NCBI RefSeq assembly: GCF_008704425.1
Contig: NZ_CP023696.1
Location: forward strand, 1,350,501 to 1,414,500
From: Streptomyces fradiae ATCC 10745 = DSM 40063
GTDB lineage: Bacteria; Actinomycetota; Actinomycetes; Streptomycetales; Streptomycetaceae
Direction: 5' to 3'
Length of the DNA stretch: 64,000 nt
Made by a program: the position numbers and the translations under genes. Below are positions 15,947 to 23,276 of this stretch, in pieces. Each line of letters starts with the position of its first letter. Within the stretch, counting starts at the first letter, position 1. Under the pieces are notes generated by a model. That model had not been told where the DNA came from. It did not search any database and saw only the letters and a list, made by a program, of their open reading frames with translations.

Positions 15947-17971
15947 TCAGGCGCCCTGAGGGGCCTCTTCGCCAGCCAGTTTGATCAAGGTGTCGAGGTA
16001 GTAGCCGCGGCCCCCGCGCCACTGCCGTGTCTTCATGTCGACCGCCGGGTCTATGGCGGCGGCGGCTTCGCGCAGGCCCTTGAGGTACCGGTCGCGGGCG
16101 GCCTCGGTCTCCTCGCCCTCCTTGGGCCCCCAGCTCTCCGGGGCGGCTGCGGCCACGTACTCGTACAGGTCATCGGTGGTCAGCCGCTCGGGGTCCCCGG
16201 CGGCGGTGAACGCGGACCGCGCCAGCTCGATCGGCTCGGGCAGCGCCTCGTGGGGCTGGACGGTGTCGAGGTCGTCGAACGAGACCCCGGCGGCCTGGAG
16301 GGAGACGGCGTCGATCCAGGGCCGCCCGGCGGCGGCGCGCTCGGCTGCACGCTGCTTGCCCTCGTTGGGGCTCATGGCGATGACCTTGTGGATCAGGGGT
16401 TCGGTGGATCCGGCGCCCATGATGTAGACCTTGCCGGCGTCCGCGGGGTCTTCGCCCTGGGCGGGGTGGAGCCGGTCGGGCCGCCATCCGTTCGCGCCGG
16501 CGCCGGCGCCGAAGACCTGCACGATGTCCTGGTGCCTGCTGGGGCCGACGATCTTCAGGGCGACGCTGTCGGCGATGGCCGCGCCGATCGCATCCTTGGT
16601 GGCCTCCTGGGCGGCCAGGCCGATCTGCACACGCGACTTGCGGCCGACGCGGAGGATCGCTACGACGAGGGCCTTGGCGCGCTGCGACAGCTGCGGGTAC
16701 TCGTCGACGAGGGCGACGATCGCCGGATACTCCCGCGAGGGCACCCAGTTGTCGCCCATGCCCAGCTTCCCCAGCAGCGTGGCCCGCGCCGTCGCGATCT
16801 TCAGCAGCTTCTCGAGGACCGCTTCGATGACGTGCATCTGGTCGTGGCCGACGACCCGCACGCCGACCGCCTCGGCGAGGGGCTCGAGGCCGTTGCCGCC
16901 CGGGTCGAGGTCGATGACGACGACATCGTCGCAAGCGGTGAGGATGTCGCCGATGGTGCGCATCGTGACGGACTTGCCGCCGCCGGATGCGGCGATGTTC
17001 ACGAAGTGCAGCCCCAGGAAGCTGACCTCGGTGGGGGCGCCGTCCATGCGCATGGCGATCAGGCTCTTGTCCCGCATGCGGATGCTGCGCGGCGGACGGT
17101 CGGGCAGGACGGGCATCCGCGCGAAGGGGTCGCCCTCGACGAGCCGCAGCACGACCTGGGCGCGCTTCTCCCTGCGCGGCTGGCACAGCAGCCCATCGGT
17201 CGGCAGGTCGAGGGGCGTCTCGAGCTCCGGGGCCTTGGCGATCAGCTCGGACGGGGTGCCCTTGCGCAGCCACACCGTGACCTCCCAGCCCCAGTCGTAG
17301 CGGCGCCCGGCCTCGACCTTGGCGACGGCGATGCCCTCGGAGACGAGGGCCCGGCGCACGCACTCGGCGGCCTCGGTGCGGGTGCGGGCATCGGAGATCG
17401 GGAACGGCTCGCCGTCAGCGGCGCCGATCTCGATGACCCCCGGGTCGTCCTGCTCGATGATCAGGGCGGGCCGGCCGCGCAGGGCGCCGTAGGTGATGGT
17501 GGCGAGCGCCATGACGAGGGACAGCCACAGTCCGCCCTGCGCGACGGCCACTCCCCCGGCGGTGAGGGTGGGTGTGGCGGCGGCGGCGGTCTTCGCCGCG
17601 TACATCTTTCGGTGGCTCGTGTAGTCGGCGCGGCGCCGGGCCAGCATGCGCCGGGCAGCGTCCTCGGCGGCGGCGTCGCCCGCGGCGGCGGCCAGCTCGG
17701 CGCGGGCGGTGCGGATCATCTGCGGGTGCCCGTCGCGCCAGCCGTCGGCCCAGCGGCGGGCGAGGCGTCCGTACCCGCGGAGGGTCCAGCCGATGTACAG
17801 CCGGTTGTCGACGGCGTGACGGCCGGCCTGCCGGGCGAGTTCCTGGGAGGAGAGGATCCACGCCGGCTGGGCCTTGCCGAGGTGCTCGACGATGGTGCCC
17901 TCGAGGGGCTCCTTGACGAGGGAGAGGTGCGGCCGGTCGTCGGTCGGCGTGGGGTGGGCGGCGGTGGTCAT
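15947..17971 (-). CDS. FtsK/SpoIIIE-family DNA translocase, TraB-like (plasmid transfer type)
   Basis: A 674-residue ATPase. It has a helical N-terminus, one or two membrane segments around residues 130-163, and a FtsK-type motor with Walker A AASGGGKSVTM at 327-337 and Walker B VVVIDLDPGG at 350-359. The Arg-finger-like region RVGRKSRVQIGLAAQE and a C-terminal winged-helix-like end (TTDDLYEYVAAAAPESWGP) follow. Streptomyces conjugative elements use such a protein (TraB) to move double-stranded DNA between hyphae after binding repeats at clt. The iteron array lies 17 bases past its stop. It overlaps the next gene upstream by one base. Confidence 0.85.
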   Translation of the reverse strand: MTTAAHPTPTDDRPHLSLVKEPLEGTIVEHLGKAQPAWILSSQELARQAGRHAVDNRLYIGWTLRGYGRLARRWADGWRDGHPQMIRTARAELAAAAGDAAAEDAARRMLARRRADYTSHRKMYAAKTAAAATPTLTAGGVAVAQGGLWLSLVMALATITYGALRGRPALIIEQDDPGVIEIGAADGEPFPISDARTRTEAAECVRRALVSEGIAVAKVEAGRRYDWGWEVTVWLRKGTPSELIAKAPELETPLDLPTDGLLCQPRREKRAQVVLRLVEGDPFARMPVLPDRPPRSIRMRDKSLIAMRMDGAPTEVSFLGLHFVNIAASGGGKSVTMRTIGDILTACDDVVVIDLDPGGNGLEPLAEAVGVRVVGHDQMHVIEAVLEKLLKIATARATLLGKLGMGDNWVPSREYPAIVALVDEYPQLSQRAKALVVAILRVGRKSRVQIGLAAQEATKDAIGAAIADSVALKIVGPSRHQDIVQVFGAGAGANGWRPDRLHPAQGEDPADAGKVYIMGAGSTEPLIHKVIAMSPNEGKQRAAERAAAGRPWIDAVSLQAAGVSFDDLDTVQPHEALPEPIELARSAFTAAGDPERLTTDDLYEYVAAAAPESWGPKEGEETEAARDRYLKGLREAAAAIDPAVDMKTRQWRGGRGYYLDTLIKLAGEEAPQGA

Positions 17972-19260
17972 CAGGCGTCCTTCGCGGCGTCACGGGAAGC
18001 GTTCTTAGCGGTGATGGACGCCTGCTTCCGGGCAGCGGACACGTAGCGCGGGGTGTCTCCCTTACTGCGCCGTCCAGCCCTCGCAGGAGGGCTGTAGACG
18101 CGGGCCTTCGCCGAGGGGGGCATTTGCGATGCACGCTGGCCGTTTGTCGCCTTGACGGGGGTGTTTCCGGGCACTTCGGAGCGGGCTGCGGCGACACGTC
18201 GTGCGGCGGCGTTGCGGGAGCGGATGATGTCGACAGAGTCACCCGGCTCAACACCGTTGATGTCGGTGTAGGCACGCTGCCACACAGCCTCGGTGACGGC
18301 GGTCTCACCGAGCGCCGCAGCGAGCTTCTGCGCGTGCTCCCACTCTGTGGGGTACATCCCCGCGCGGTGCTCGGCGAGCTTCTGCGCGGCCTCCGCGGCA
18401 GCCTTCTCCGCTGCTTCCTTCTCGGCCTTCGCCGTGGCCTCTCGGGCTGCCTTCTCGGCGGCGGCCTTCTTCTGCGCCTTCCGCTCGGCGCGGCGCTGCC
18501 GCCACGTCTGCTTCCCGTCGCGGCGCCGGATCCGGCCGTGCTCGTGGAGGTCCCACACGCCCGGGCCGGCGAGCGACGCGAACGCCGTACCGATCGCCGT
18601 CGCCGGGTCGAACGCGGCGAGGCCGTGCGCGAGGTTGATGCCCGCAGCGATGAACGCGAGGACCCACGCGATGGTGCGGTAGTGCCAGTGCGGGCGGTGC
18701 TCGTCAACCGCCGCCGCGGCGCCCTTCAGGACGACCCACGCCCCACCCTCAAGAACGAGCGGAGCGACGAGAAGCCACGGGGCGTCCTTCGACCAGAAGG
18801 CTGACATCTGCACGGGGAGGGCGACGATCGCACACACGACCGCGAAGAACAGAGCGGCGGTGCGCCACGCCTTGGCGGACTCGCCGCGCTTCGCCTCCTC
18901 GGCCTGCGCCTGCTGCTTCTCGGCCTCGGCGGCCTTACGGGCTTCCGCCGCGGCGCGCTCGACCTCTTCGCGCTTCGCCTTCGCCTCGGCGATCTTCGCC
19001 TCTTCGACGGCCTTCTCACGGGCCAGGCGCAGGGCGGCACGCTCGTTGGCGATGCGCTGCTGCTCGGCCTCGGCCTCGGCCTTGATGCGCAGGGCGTCGG
19101 CTTCGGCCTGCGCCTTGATGCGGCGCTCCTCGACCTCGGCGGCGGCCAGGGCGCGGACCCGCTCGGCCTCGGCCTCGCTGATCGACGCCCGGGCCCACGA
19201 CTCGGCCTGGGACATCAGGGGCACCTCGGTGCCGTTGACGTGGTCGGCGGTGGCAGTCAT
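17971..19260 (-). CDS. Spd-like membrane protein (DUF2637 type) with coiled-coil arms
   Basis: A 429-residue protein. Residues 25-125 are a long Ala/Glu/Lys coiled coil. Three or four membrane helices follow (AALFFAVVCAIVALPV; WLLVAPLVLEGGAWVVL; TIAWVLAFIAAGINLAHGL), with the sequence around HWHYRTIAW typical of the DUF2637/SpdB family. A second coiled coil (residues 250-310) and a basic tail (PPARAGRRSKGD) complete it. In Streptomyces plasmids, Spd proteins act with TraB in spreading DNA along hyphae. The start overlaps nothing, but the stop overlaps the translocase start by one base, so they are one unit. Confidence 0.78.
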   Translation of the reverse strand: MTATADHVNGTEVPLMSQAESWARASISEAEAERVRALAAAEVEERRIKAQAEADALRIKAEAEAEQQRIANERAALRLAREKAVEEAKIAEAKAKREEVERAAAEARKAAEAEKQQAQAEEAKRGESAKAWRTAALFFAVVCAIVALPVQMSAFWSKDAPWLLVAPLVLEGGAWVVLKGAAAAVDEHRPHWHYRTIAWVLAFIAAGINLAHGLAAFDPATAIGTAFASLAGPGVWDLHEHGRIRRRDGKQTWRQRRAERKAQKKAAAEKAAREATAKAEKEAAEKAAAEAAQKLAEHRAGMYPTEWEHAQKLAAALGETAVTEAVWQRAYTDINGVEPGDSVDIIRSRNAAARRVAAARSEVPGNTPVKATNGQRASQMPPSAKARVYSPPARAGRRSKGDTPRYVSAARKQASITAKNASRDAAKDA

Positions 19261-19290
19261 GGTCTTCCTTCCTTCACTGCAGGTGGTGGG

Positions 19291-19500
19291 CTAGGCGGCG
19301 GTGTCGTAGGGGCAGGGCGGGGGCTTGGCCCGGCTGGTGTGCTCGTCGACGACCGCGTCGAACAGCAAGGCGGCGAGGACGAGGACGGCGAGGGCTGCGC
19401 GGGTGGGCCAGGCGGGGACGAGACCGACGATCCACGCGAGCCCGGCGATGATCAGGGCGATGCGGGCCTTCGTCAGCCCGATCAGCAGGTCAGCAGACAT
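19291..19500 (-). CDS. Small two-helix membrane protein (Spd-like)
   Basis: A 69-residue protein, ATG at 19500 with AGGGA upstream. Two membrane segments are seen: ARIALIIAGLAWIVGLVPAW and RAALAVLVLAALLFDAVV. A short soluble tail containing CPYDTAA ends the protein. It is encoded directly before the DUF2637 protein and the TraB-like translocase, so it probably belongs to the same transfer/spread unit. Confidence 0.68.
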   Translation of the reverse strand: MSADLLIGLTKARIALIIAGLAWIVGLVPAWPTRAALAVLVLAALLFDAVVDEHTSRAKPPPCPYDTAA

Positions 19501-19553
19501 GAGGAGTCCCTGCGGTTGGGGTTGGAGTTTGGTTGGGGCTGGCAAATCTCCTT

Positions 19554-19579
19554 GGCGCCCAGAGGCTGGGCTGGGCGCC
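19554..19579 (-). terminator. Hairpin between small membrane protein and upstream gene
   Basis: GGCGCCCAG pairs with CTGGGCGCC across a short loop. It could attenuate leftward transcription entering the transfer cassette. No T-run follows, so it is only a candidate. Confidence 0.45.
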
Positions 19580-19604
19580 GCGGGCATCTGTCAGGCCAGG
19601 GGGC

Positions 19605-19910
19605 TCAGGCGGGGCGGGGCAGGGCGCGGCAGCGCTCGGCGTGGGCCTGGGCCCAGCTGCGGGCGTCGTCCTGCGAGGCCCGCGCCCGGGCGTCGCCGCG
19701 GTAGTTGCGGTACAGGTCGTAGTCCCGCTCGTCCCGGGTCGCGCAGGCGCGGCAGGTGCTGCGGGTGGCGTAGGGGTCGTCGTAGTCGACGGTGGTCAGG
19801 GTCTCGACGTCGACGGTGAGGTCGTCGCGGCCGAGGGCGGCCCCGGCGACGGTGAGGTAGCGGGCGATGACGCCCTTGGGCCAGGCGGTGGTGAAGGCGG
19901 TGTTCTGCAT
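19605..19910 (-). CDS. Phage early protein with CxxC motif, unknown function
   Basis: A 101-residue protein, ATG at 19910. The N-terminal half is hydrophobic/beta (WPKGVIARYLTVAGAALGRDDLTVDVETL). The middle has STCRACATRDERDYDLYRNYR, and the end is helical (DDARSWAQAHAERCRAL). No recognised family. Spacing to neighbours is short, in line with one early operon. Confidence 0.62.
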   Translation of the reverse strand: MQNTAFTTAWPKGVIARYLTVAGAALGRDDLTVDVETLTTVDYDDPYATRSTCRACATRDERDYDLYRNYRGDARARASQDDARSWAQAHAERCRALPRPA

Positions 19911-19934
19911 GACGGGTCCTTTCGTGGTGGGTGG

Positions 19935-20129
19935 TCAGGCGGTGCGGCGGGCGAACTCGTAGTCGTCGATGGTGCAGCCGGCGGCCTCGGCGGCGGCCAG
20001 AGCGCGTTCGGCCAGGCGGAGGGCCTGGCGGGCCTCCTCGGAGCGCATGCCGTAGTTGAGGTAGGCGCGGTGCAGTTCCCGGTCGGCACGGATGGCGGCG
20101 ACGGCGAGCTGCTGCTGCTTGGTGGTCAT
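19935..20129 (-). CDS. Small helical phage protein
   Basis: A 64-residue all-helical protein, ATG at 20129 with GAGAA-type site. It contains LAVAAIRADRELHRAYLNYG and SEEARQALRLAERALAAAEAAGC. It is similar in character to other short helical proteins of the same operon. No function assigned. Confidence 0.55.
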   Translation of the reverse strand: MTTKQQQLAVAAIRADRELHRAYLNYGMRSEEARQALRLAERALAAAEAAGCTIDDYEFARRTA

Positions 20130-20154
20130 GTCGGGTTCTCCTTCAGGCGGGTGG

Positions 20155-20586
20155 TCAGTGGGTGCGGCGGGCGGCGGTGCCGTCGACGGCGGCGAGGATG
20201 TCGGCGTGGTCGAACGCCAACGGCGGCAGGTCGTCCAGGGGCCACCACTCGGCGCGGCGGGCGTCGTCGCCGGCCTTGATAGGCGTGTTGCGGATGACGG
20301 TGAGCTGGTAGGCGGCGGTGACGTACCGGCCGCGCGGGTCCCGGCCGGGGGCGTCGAACACGCCGACCAGGTCCATCTCGGCGGGCGTCGCGTAGATGCC
20401 GGTCTCCTCGGCCAGCTCGCGGACGGCCGCGGCGCGTGAGGTCTCGCCGGGGTCGACGTGCCCGCCGGGGAGCGCCCACTGGCCCTCGAACGGGGCCCAG
20501 CCGCGCTCGATCAGCAGAACGTACCCGTCGGTCCTGGTCACGATGATGTCGGCGGTGTAGCGGATCGTCTCGAACGTCTCGGTCAT
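20155..20586 (-). CDS. NUDIX hydrolase
   Basis: A 143-residue hydrolase of nucleoside diphosphates linked to another group. The full NUDIX box is present: G42, E48, R56, E57, E60, E61 and G63 in GGHVDPGETSRAAAVREL followed by AEETGI. The family length is normal. The substrate cannot be deduced. In phages such enzymes may cleanse oxidised nucleotides or remove NAD/cap-like groups. It lies in the early operon. Confidence 0.9.
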   Translation of the reverse strand: MTETFETIRYTADIIVTRTDGYVLLIERGWAPFEGQWALPGGHVDPGETSRAAAVRELAEETGIYATPAEMDLVGVFDAPGRDPRGRYVTAAYQLTVIRNTPIKAGDDARRAEWWPLDDLPPLAFDHADILAAVDGTAARRTH

Positions 20587-20673
20587 CTCAGCTCCTGATC
20601 AGCGGATGTGACGGGGCCGGCTTGTCTGGCTCCCCGCCCCGCCCGGGTCCGGCCCAGGCGGGACAGGCAGCCG

Positions 20674-20859
20674 TCAGGCCTCGGCCAGCTCGTCGAGGAG
20701 AGCGGCAGCCTCGGGGTCGCTAGTCCACTTCCGGTACTTCTCGACCAGCTCCGCCGCGTCCGCGGCCAGCCGGGTCGCGTTCGGGGCGCCGGCCTGGCGG
20801 GCCTTGACGGCCTTCACGACGACGGCGCGGGTCACCTTGCGTGCGGTCTCACGGTCCAT
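20674..20859 (-). CDS. Small helical phage protein
   Basis: A 61-residue protein from the ATG at 20859 with GGAG upstream. It has two or three helices: ETARKVTRAVVVKAVKARQ and AADAAELVEKYRKW, then DPEAAALLDELAEA. No known motif is present. Function unknown. Confidence 0.55.
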   Translation of the reverse strand: MDRETARKVTRAVVVKAVKARQAGAPNATRLAADAAELVEKYRKWTSDPEAAALLDELAEA

Positions 20860-20950
20860 GCGGGTCTCCTTCGGGTTCAGATGGCGTCGCGGAGTGCGGG
20901 CCACAGGTGGGTGTCGCGGGCCATCTGGTCGGGCAGCACGCGGGCGCCGA

Positions 20951-21112
20951 TCAGGCCGCGGCCGGCGTCTTGATGGCCTCCAGCTCGTCGAGGAGCGACG
21001 AGCCGGGGTTGTGGGCGTCGTAGTCGGCGGCGAGCGCCTCCAGGCGGGCGATCTCCAGCGAGTCGCCGACGGTGAGGGCACGGGTGTAGGAGCGGATCCA
21101 GAGCTCGGGCAT
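20951..21112 (-). CDS. Very small phage protein
   Basis: A 53-residue frame with ATG at 21112 and a GGA-type site. The peptide begins MPELWIRSYTRALTVGD and ends LLDELEAIKTPAAA, like its downstream neighbour's LLDELAEA end. The two might be diverged copies. High G/C in third positions supports coding. No function assigned. Confidence 0.45.
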   Translation of the reverse strand: MPELWIRSYTRALTVGDSLEIARLEALAADYDAHNPGSSLLDELEAIKTPAAA

Positions 21113-21172
21113 GACGGGTCCTTTCAGGGGCGGAGTGAAGGTGGGCTGGGGCCGGCCAGGAGGCCGCGGGGT

Positions 21173-21703
21173 TCAGGCGGTGGGGCCGTGCTGGTGGGCG
21201 AGGTCGGCGCCGGCGGCGAGGAGGGCGGCGATGTCGTCCCGGGTGCGGCCGACGCGCTCCGACCAGGAGTCGTGCGAGACGTAGCCGGAGCCGCCCGTGC
21301 GGGCCTTGATGAGGGCGTCCAGGACTCGCTCGGCGACCCGGTGGGTGTCGGAGTCGCTGAAGTCGCTGCGCGAGGCCTGCTTCATCGCGGACCAGAGGGT
21401 GAGGCGGGGGTCGCCGACGCTGACGAGGGTGCGGGCGATGCGCAGGACGGTGCGCAGCATGTCCTTGACGGTCATCGACTCGTCGTCGGCGATGTCCACG
21501 CCATCGCTGTCGGTGTCGCCGTAGGAGCGGACCCAGCCGTGCCTGGCGAGGAGGTCGGCGACCGTGTCGAGGTGACGGGCGACGGCCGCGCCGGTGACCG
21601 TCTCGCCGGACATGCCGGTCCAGGTGTCGGGCCGGTCGGCGAGCAGGGTAGAGGCGGCCTGGATGGTGTCGGTCCACGAGCGGCCGGCGGTGATGGTCTG
21701 CAT
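21173..21703 (-). CDS. Phage protein of unknown function (possible DUF6197-like)
   Basis: A 176-residue protein, ATG at 21703 with AGGAA upstream. The segment TIQAASTLLADRPDTWTG, VARHLDTVADLLARHGWVRS and a later repeat-like LRTVLRIARTLVSVGDP/LIKARTGGSGYV give an all-helical protein. I suspect the DUF6197-type actinobacterial family but cannot confirm. No catalytic residues identified. Confidence 0.62.
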   Translation of the reverse strand: MQTITAGRSWTDTIQAASTLLADRPDTWTGMSGETVTGAAVARHLDTVADLLARHGWVRSYGDTDSDGVDIADDESMTVKDMLRTVLRIARTLVSVGDPRLTLWSAMKQASRSDFSDSDTHRVAERVLDALIKARTGGSGYVSHDSWSERVGRTRDDIAALLAAGADLAHQHGPTA

Positions 21704-21730
21704 GGCGGGTTCCTTTCGGGTGGTGGGTGG

Positions 21731-21886
21731 TCAGCTGGTGCGGGCTTCGCGCCGCCACTTCTGGCGCTCGGAGCGCTTCGCGCGGCGTCGGGCGGTCTTC
21801 CTGTCCCGCCCCGGCGCCTGGCCGCAGCACGGGCAGTCACGGCCGCCGGGGCCCTGCGGGCAGGCGGCACCGAGCATTCGAGGCAT
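21731..21886 (-). CDS. Very small Cys-rich basic protein
   Basis: A 51-residue protein (ATG at 21886, AGG upstream). It has a Cys cluster (ACPQGPGGRDCPCCGQAPG) followed by a very basic helix (KTARRRAKRSERQKWRREAR). This pattern suggests a single zinc site plus a nucleic-acid-binding tail. Confidence 0.5.
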   Translation of the reverse strand: MPRMLGAACPQGPGGRDCPCCGQAPGRDRKTARRRAKRSERQKWRREARTS

Positions 21887-21927
21887 GACGAAACCTCCGA
21901 GAAGTACAGGCAGGTGTGAGAGGGGGT

Positions 21928-21969
21928 GCCGCCCCCGGCTGGGCGGGGGAATGGAATGCCGGGGGCGGC
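21928..21969 (-). terminator. Hairpin downstream of the 21,984 gene
   Basis: GCCGCCCCCGGC pairs with GCCGGGGGCGGC. It lies between two minus-strand genes and would end transcription from the island side. It lacks a T-run, so this is a candidate. Confidence 0.5.
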
Positions 21970-21983
21970 GGTAGAAGGGGCCC

Positions 21984-22073
21984 TCAGCGGGGCCGGGACT
22001 CGCTGCGCTTGTTCGCGTCGCGAACCTTGTCCGACAGCGCCTTGCGCTCCTCGTCGGTGAGCCTCGCCGTCAC
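21984..22073 (-). CDS. Possible 29-residue helical microprotein
   Basis: A GTG at 22073 overlaps the stop of the gene before it (GTGA). The peptide is a charged helix (LTDEERKALSDKVRDANK). Translational coupling supports it. The length makes it uncertain. Confidence 0.38.
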   Translation of the reverse strand: MTARLTDEERKALSDKVRDANKRSESRPR

Positions 22074-22417
22074 GACGCGACCCTCCCGTTGACCTCGACC
22101 GCGTAAGCGGTGGCGGAGGCCAGCAGGTCGGGCAGTTCGTCGGCCCCGGCGCCGCCCCAGCCGGCGAGGCACGCCCACAGCTTCGGCGCGTTGCTGTCCT
22201 CGAAGTCGGGGTCGGTGTCGTCGGGGGCCGGGAACCGGAAGGTGTTGACGTGGTAGCGGGCCCAGCGGCAGGCGGGCTCTTCCGTCGCGACGATGAGCAC
22301 GTCACCGACACGCTGGACGTCGAGGATGCGGGCGGAGGAGGGGGTCTTGATGAAGTCGAGCGCACGGCGGGCGATCGACTCGCGCAGCGCCTGGATGCGG
22401 GTGCGGCGGATGCTCAC
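22070..22417 (-). CDS. Phage protein of unknown function
   Basis: A 115-residue protein. The GTG at 22417 overlaps the previous stop (GTGA). The N-terminus is helical (RTRIQALRESIARRALDFIK), with strands DVQRVGDVLIVATEEPACRW, and it ends AYAVEVNGRVAS. It forms a coupled pair with the 22,414 gene. No function recognised. Confidence 0.6.
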   Translation of the reverse strand: MSIRRTRIQALRESIARRALDFIKTPSSARILDVQRVGDVLIVATEEPACRWARYHVNTFRFPAPDDTDPDFEDSNAPKLWACLAGWGGAGADELPDLLASATAYAVEVNGRVAS

Positions 22418-22731
22418 GACAGCGCCCCCGGCTTCGTGTCGCCGGCCGGGCCGGTCGGGGTCTTGCTGCTGAGGATCTTGCCGATCAGGTAGCGGACCAT
22501 CGTGTCCCGCTCCACGGCGCTCCGGCCGGAGGGGAGGACGATGCTGATCGGGCCGGACCGGTGCCGCATCACGGCACCGAGGAACGCGTCGTCCGTGATC
22601 GACGTGTCGACGATCCGGGCACCGCTCTCCGCCAGCAGCACGCGCAACGGCGCCGACGCCAGACGGGACGGGGACGGGGTCTTCGCGGCGGCGACGACGC
22701 CCGCGTTGGTACGCATGGCAAGATGGGCCAT
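22414..22731 (-). CDS. Phage protein of unknown function next to the island
   Basis: A 105-residue protein from the ATG at 22731 with AGGAG five bases upstream. It contains APLRVLLAESGARIVDTS and ISIVLPSGRSAVERDTMVRYLIGKIL. It is the first gene of the leftward run that begins at the edge of the plus-strand island, so its promoter should lie in 22,732-22,913, shared with the divergent gene. Confidence 0.6.
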   Translation of the reverse strand: MAHLAMRTNAGVVAAAKTPSPSRLASAPLRVLLAESGARIVDTSITDDAFLGAVMRHRSGPISIVLPSGRSAVERDTMVRYLIGKILSSKTPTGPAGDTKPGALS

Positions 22732-22913
22732 GACCACTCCTTGGGTGCAACAAGGTTTCGGTCGGCTGCCCCGAAATACCCGGTGTGTGGAAGCCCGGGT
22801 TCGGGGCAGTTTGCGTTCACCATCAGAGGCCGGTGGAAGGCGCCCCCTGGTGGAGTGCCACCACTCTGGCACAGTCGTGGACGGATGGCAATCCACCGTG
22901 CGAACATTCACCC

Positions 22914-23129
22914 ATGCCTCACGGAGAGCACAGAATCCAAGCCCGGACCTTCCGGCCCGACCCTGCCCTCTACGCCAAAGCGCAGAAGGCCGTGAAGGCT
23001 GTCGACCCCAAGGCCACCATGAACGACTACATGGTTGCGTTCGTCCGATGGCTAGCACTCGAAACCGATGAGCTGCCTGAGCGTCCAACTCGTGAGGCAC
23101 TGGACAGGGCTCTCGCTGAGGCGACGTAG
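22914..23129 (+). CDS. Small ribbon-helix-helix-like DNA-binding protein (possible)
   Basis: A 71-residue protein on the plus strand. It starts at an ATG with no ribosome site, so the message may be leaderless. The pattern IQARTFRPDPALYAKAQKAV followed by ATMNDYMVAFVRWLALETDEL gives a short strand and two helices, as in ParD/Arc-like repressors and plasmid copy-control proteins, though the match is loose. It ends LDRALAEAT. It lies divergent from the leftward genes and 147 bases before the XRE-deformylase gene. Confidence 0.55.
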   Translation: MPHGEHRIQARTFRPDPALYAKAQKAVKAVDPKATMNDYMVAFVRWLALETDELPERPTREALDRALAEAT

Positions 23130-23276
23130 CCCCTCCATGAGCCGACCGAATACTTGCGTTGCAGGTCTTGAGGCGGGCCGGTCCCGCCTTCGATGCCAGG
23201 ACACCTCGAAGCGCCGATGTGAGGGCAGGCTGATCGCGGCTCACTCACACCTCACTCACACTCTCAGGGGGATGCG

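Noticed and set aside
20880..20950. Short frame ending RVLPDQMARDTHLWPALRDAI
   Set aside because: Too short, with no start or ribosome site that can be supported, although the peptide looks protein-like. Possibly a gene remnant.
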